Assembly (NCBI GenBank): GCA_964579415.1 | Contig: CAZOGW010000157.1 | Location: forward strand, 1 to 5,980 | Length of the DNA: 5,980 nt | DNA from: CAZOGW01 sp964579415 | GTDB lineage: Bacteria; Actinomycetota; Acidimicrobiia; Spongiisociales; UBA5794 | Direction: 5' to 3' | Part shown: one piece after another, positions 4,842-5,980 of the stretch | Numbering within the stretch: position 1 is the stretch's first letter | Layout of the letters: each line of letters opens with the position of its first letter | The notes under the pieces: model-generated | What the model saw: the letters and a program-made list of their open reading frames with translations, nothing else | Database searches by the model: none | Told to the model about the DNA's origin: nothing | Made by a program: the position numbers and the translations under genes

Positions 4842-5492
4842 AACGACGACTCCACCAGCTTGCTCGGTGCCATCACCGACTGGGCAGTCTCGGTGATGGA
4901 GACCCTGGGCGGCCCCGGCGCGGCACTGATCATCGCCCTGGAGAACCTGTTCCCGCCGCTCCCCAGCGAGGTGATCCTGCCGCTGGCCGGGTTCACCGCC
5001 AGCCGGGGCACGATGAGCCTCGGCGGCGCCATCGCCTGGACCACGCTGGGCTCGGTGGCCGGCGCCATGATCCTCTACATGCTGGGGGTGTGGATCGGCC
5101 GCGACCGCGTGATCGCCTTCGCCGACTGGTTCCCCCTCCTCAAGGTATCCGACTTCGAGAAGACGGAGACGTGGTTCAACAGGCACGGCACCGCCGCGGT
5201 GTTCTTCGGTCGCATGGTGCCCATCTTCCGCAGCCTGATCTCGCTGCCCGCCGGCGTGGAGCGCATGCCGGTGCCCCGGTTCCTCGCCTACACCACCGCG
5301 GGCAGCCTCATCTGGAACACCCTGTTCATCGTCGCCGGCTACCAGCTCGGTGAGAACTGGGAGACGGTGGAGCGCTACGCCAGCACGTACTCCCGTGCGG
5401 TGCTGTTCATCGCGCTGGCGTCCATCGCGGCGTGGATCGTTTGGCGCGTCGCCTCCAACCGTAGGGCTGGCCGGGACCGCTCAGGCGCCTGA
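4839..5492 (+). CDS. DedA / VTT (SNARE-associated Golgi) family membrane protein
   Basis: The 217-residue protein has the length and motifs of bacterial DedA proteins. These are an N-terminal hydrophobic segment leading to ENLFPPLPSEVILPLAGF (35-52) with the family Glu and Pro residues of the re-entrant loop, YMLGVWIGRDR (80-90), FFGRMVPIFRSLISLPAG (122-139) containing the conserved Gly-Arg, second Arg and PAG, and two C-terminal membrane helices ending in a basic tail (RVASNRRAGRDRSGA). DedA proteins sit in the cytoplasmic membrane; some are shown to flip undecaprenyl phosphate or phospholipids and to support proton-motive-force maintenance, so a lipid-carrier role is likely but unproven here. 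Translation starts at TTG after a G6 ribosome site. The 3' end overlaps the oppositely transcribed ADP-ribosylglycohydrolase-like gene by 12 bp. The 81-bp gap and separate promoter candidate suggest it need not be co-transcribed with the MFS gene. Confidence 0.9.
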   Translation: MNDDSTSLLGAITDWAVSVMETLGGPGAALIIALENLFPPLPSEVILPLAGFTASRGTMSLGGAIAWTTLGSVAGAMILYMLGVWIGRDRVIAFADWFPLLKVSDFEKTETWFNRHGTAAVFFGRMVPIFRSLISLPAGVERMPVPRFLAYTTAGSLIWNTLFIVAGYQLGENWETVERYASTYSRAVLFIALASIAAWIVWRVASNRRAGRDRSGA

Positions 5493-5980
5493 CACCAGGT
5501 CCGGCGGCAGGCCACCCGCCGGGGGCCACGTTTCCCCGGCGCTGAGCACGGCGAGGCGCGCCAGGTCGGCGGCGGTGTAACCCGGCCACCCGTGGAGAGC
5601 GGCCCGCCAGGCTGCCGGTACGGCGGAGGCACCGTGGGCGGCACCGAGGAGACCGCCGGCGATCGCGGCCACCGTGTCGGTGTCGCCGCCGATCCGGACC
5701 GCGGCGATCAGCGCCTCCTCCAGGTGGGCGGGCCCCCGGTCCGGCGTCTGCACGATCGATGCCCACGCCGCCTGGAGTGCGGTCACCACGAAGCCGTTGG
5801 GGATGAAGGCCCCCGGCGGCTCGGTGCCGGCTTGGCCGATGATGCCAGCCCACCGGTCCCGCCGCTCCCCGGCGATATGAGGCAGGCCTTCGCCGAGATC
5901 GGGGATGACCCCGGTGGCAACGGCGGCGTCTATGGCGAGGCACCACAGCACGCAGGCGTCACCGGCGAGCGGGTCGCCGT
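5481..5980 (-). CDS. ADP-ribosylglycohydrolase family protein (5' end cut by window edge)
   Basis: On the minus strand the frame is open from the right edge to the TGA at 5481-5483, showing the last 165 residues of a protein whose relatives run to about 300-350. The visible part begins at GDPLAGDACVLWCLAI, a recognisable segment of the ARH/DraG fold. It contains PNGFVVTALQAAWASI and the metal-binding signature IGGDTDTVAAIAGGLLGA (Asp-Thr-Asp encoded at about 5673-5690), where the aspartates and threonine hold the active-site magnesium ions. These enzymes remove ADP-ribose from proteins, nucleic acids or small molecules, or act on related substrates; the actual target here is unknown. The true start is off the right edge, so the GTG at 5951 should not be taken as the start because family sequence continues upstream of it. 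It converges on the DedA gene with a 12-bp overlap. The N-terminal half of the active site cannot be inspected. Confidence 0.88.
   Translation of the reverse strand, partial: GDPLAGDACVLWCLAIDAAVATGVIPDLGEGLPHIAGERRDRWAGIIGQAGTEPPGAFIPNGFVVTALQAAWASIVQTPDRGPAHLEEALIAAVRIGGDTDTVAAIAGGLLGAAHGASAVPAAWRAALHGWPGYTAADLARLAVLSAGETWPPAGGLPPDLVSGA
5501..5522 (+). terminator. GC-rich hairpin downstream of the DedA-family gene
   Basis: CCGGCGG (5501-5507) pairs perfectly with CCGCCGG (5516-5522) around an 8-nt loop, starting 8 nt after the DedA stop codon. There is no T-run, so it would be an atypical GC-only terminator. It lies inside the opposite-strand coding sequence and may simply reflect its codons. 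Confidence 0.3.

Noticed and set aside
4071..5186. 371-residue minus-strand frame opposite MFS and DedA
   Set aside because: Antisense shadow rich in Gly, Glu, His and Val with no motif; conflicts with well-supported membrane proteins on the plus strand.
3353..5353. 666-residue plus-strand frame spanning VOC, MFS and DedA genes
   Set aside because: Almost wholly Arg/Pro/Gly/His, a frame-shifted shadow of three genes with clear family motifs.
5407..5946. 179-residue minus-strand frame overlapping the ADP-ribosylglycohydrolase gene
   Set aside because: Arg/Gly/Pro-rich shadow; the neighbouring frame holds the GGDTDT signature.

Overview
The window is GC-rich throughout, with C/G-biased third codon positions. 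GTG and TTG starts, G-rich Shine-Dalgarno sites and TAGGGT/TAGGCT hexamers upstream of genes all suggest a high-GC Gram-positive bacterium (Actinomycetota, possibly an Acidimicrobiia-like lineage). The taxonomic call is inference; no rRNA or tRNA gene is present. Seven protein genes occupy almost all of the sequence. No insertion sequence, CRISPR array or other mobile element was seen.

Left part (1-921): a minus-strand gene, cut by the left edge, encodes a secreted collagen-like protein. It has a signal peptide, a small four-cysteine N-terminal domain and at least 53 uninterrupted Gly-X-Y triplets. It is divergently arranged from a plus-strand gene (922-1419) for a small, highly charged, helical protein of unknown function with an acidic Ala/Glu/Gly tail.

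Centre (1496-2908): a FAD-dependent halogenase-like flavoprotein. It carries the Rossmann GGGPAG, a K-x-G-x-x-F segment with a candidate catalytic lysine, WxWxIP and FxxPxxSxG. No flavin reductase, carrier protein or biosynthetic genes are visible beside it, so its substrate is unknown.

Right part (3076-5492): a VOC (glyoxalase-fold) protein is followed by a 12-TM MFS transporter that starts inside the VOC stop codon (GTGA overlap), so the two are probably translationally coupled. A perfect 11-bp inverted repeat with a 3-nt loop sits in the first codons of the transporter, just after the VOC stop. After 81 bp comes a DedA-family membrane protein with a TTG start and a hairpin in its leader. 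Converging on it from the right, with a 12-bp tail-to-tail overlap, is the C-terminal half of an ADP-ribosylglycohydrolase-family protein that runs off the right edge.

No single obvious pathway ties these genes together. The best-supported functional unit is the VOC-MFS pair. The most unusual items are the collagen-like surface protein, the apparently stand-alone halogenase and the coding-region hairpin at the VOC/MFS junction.
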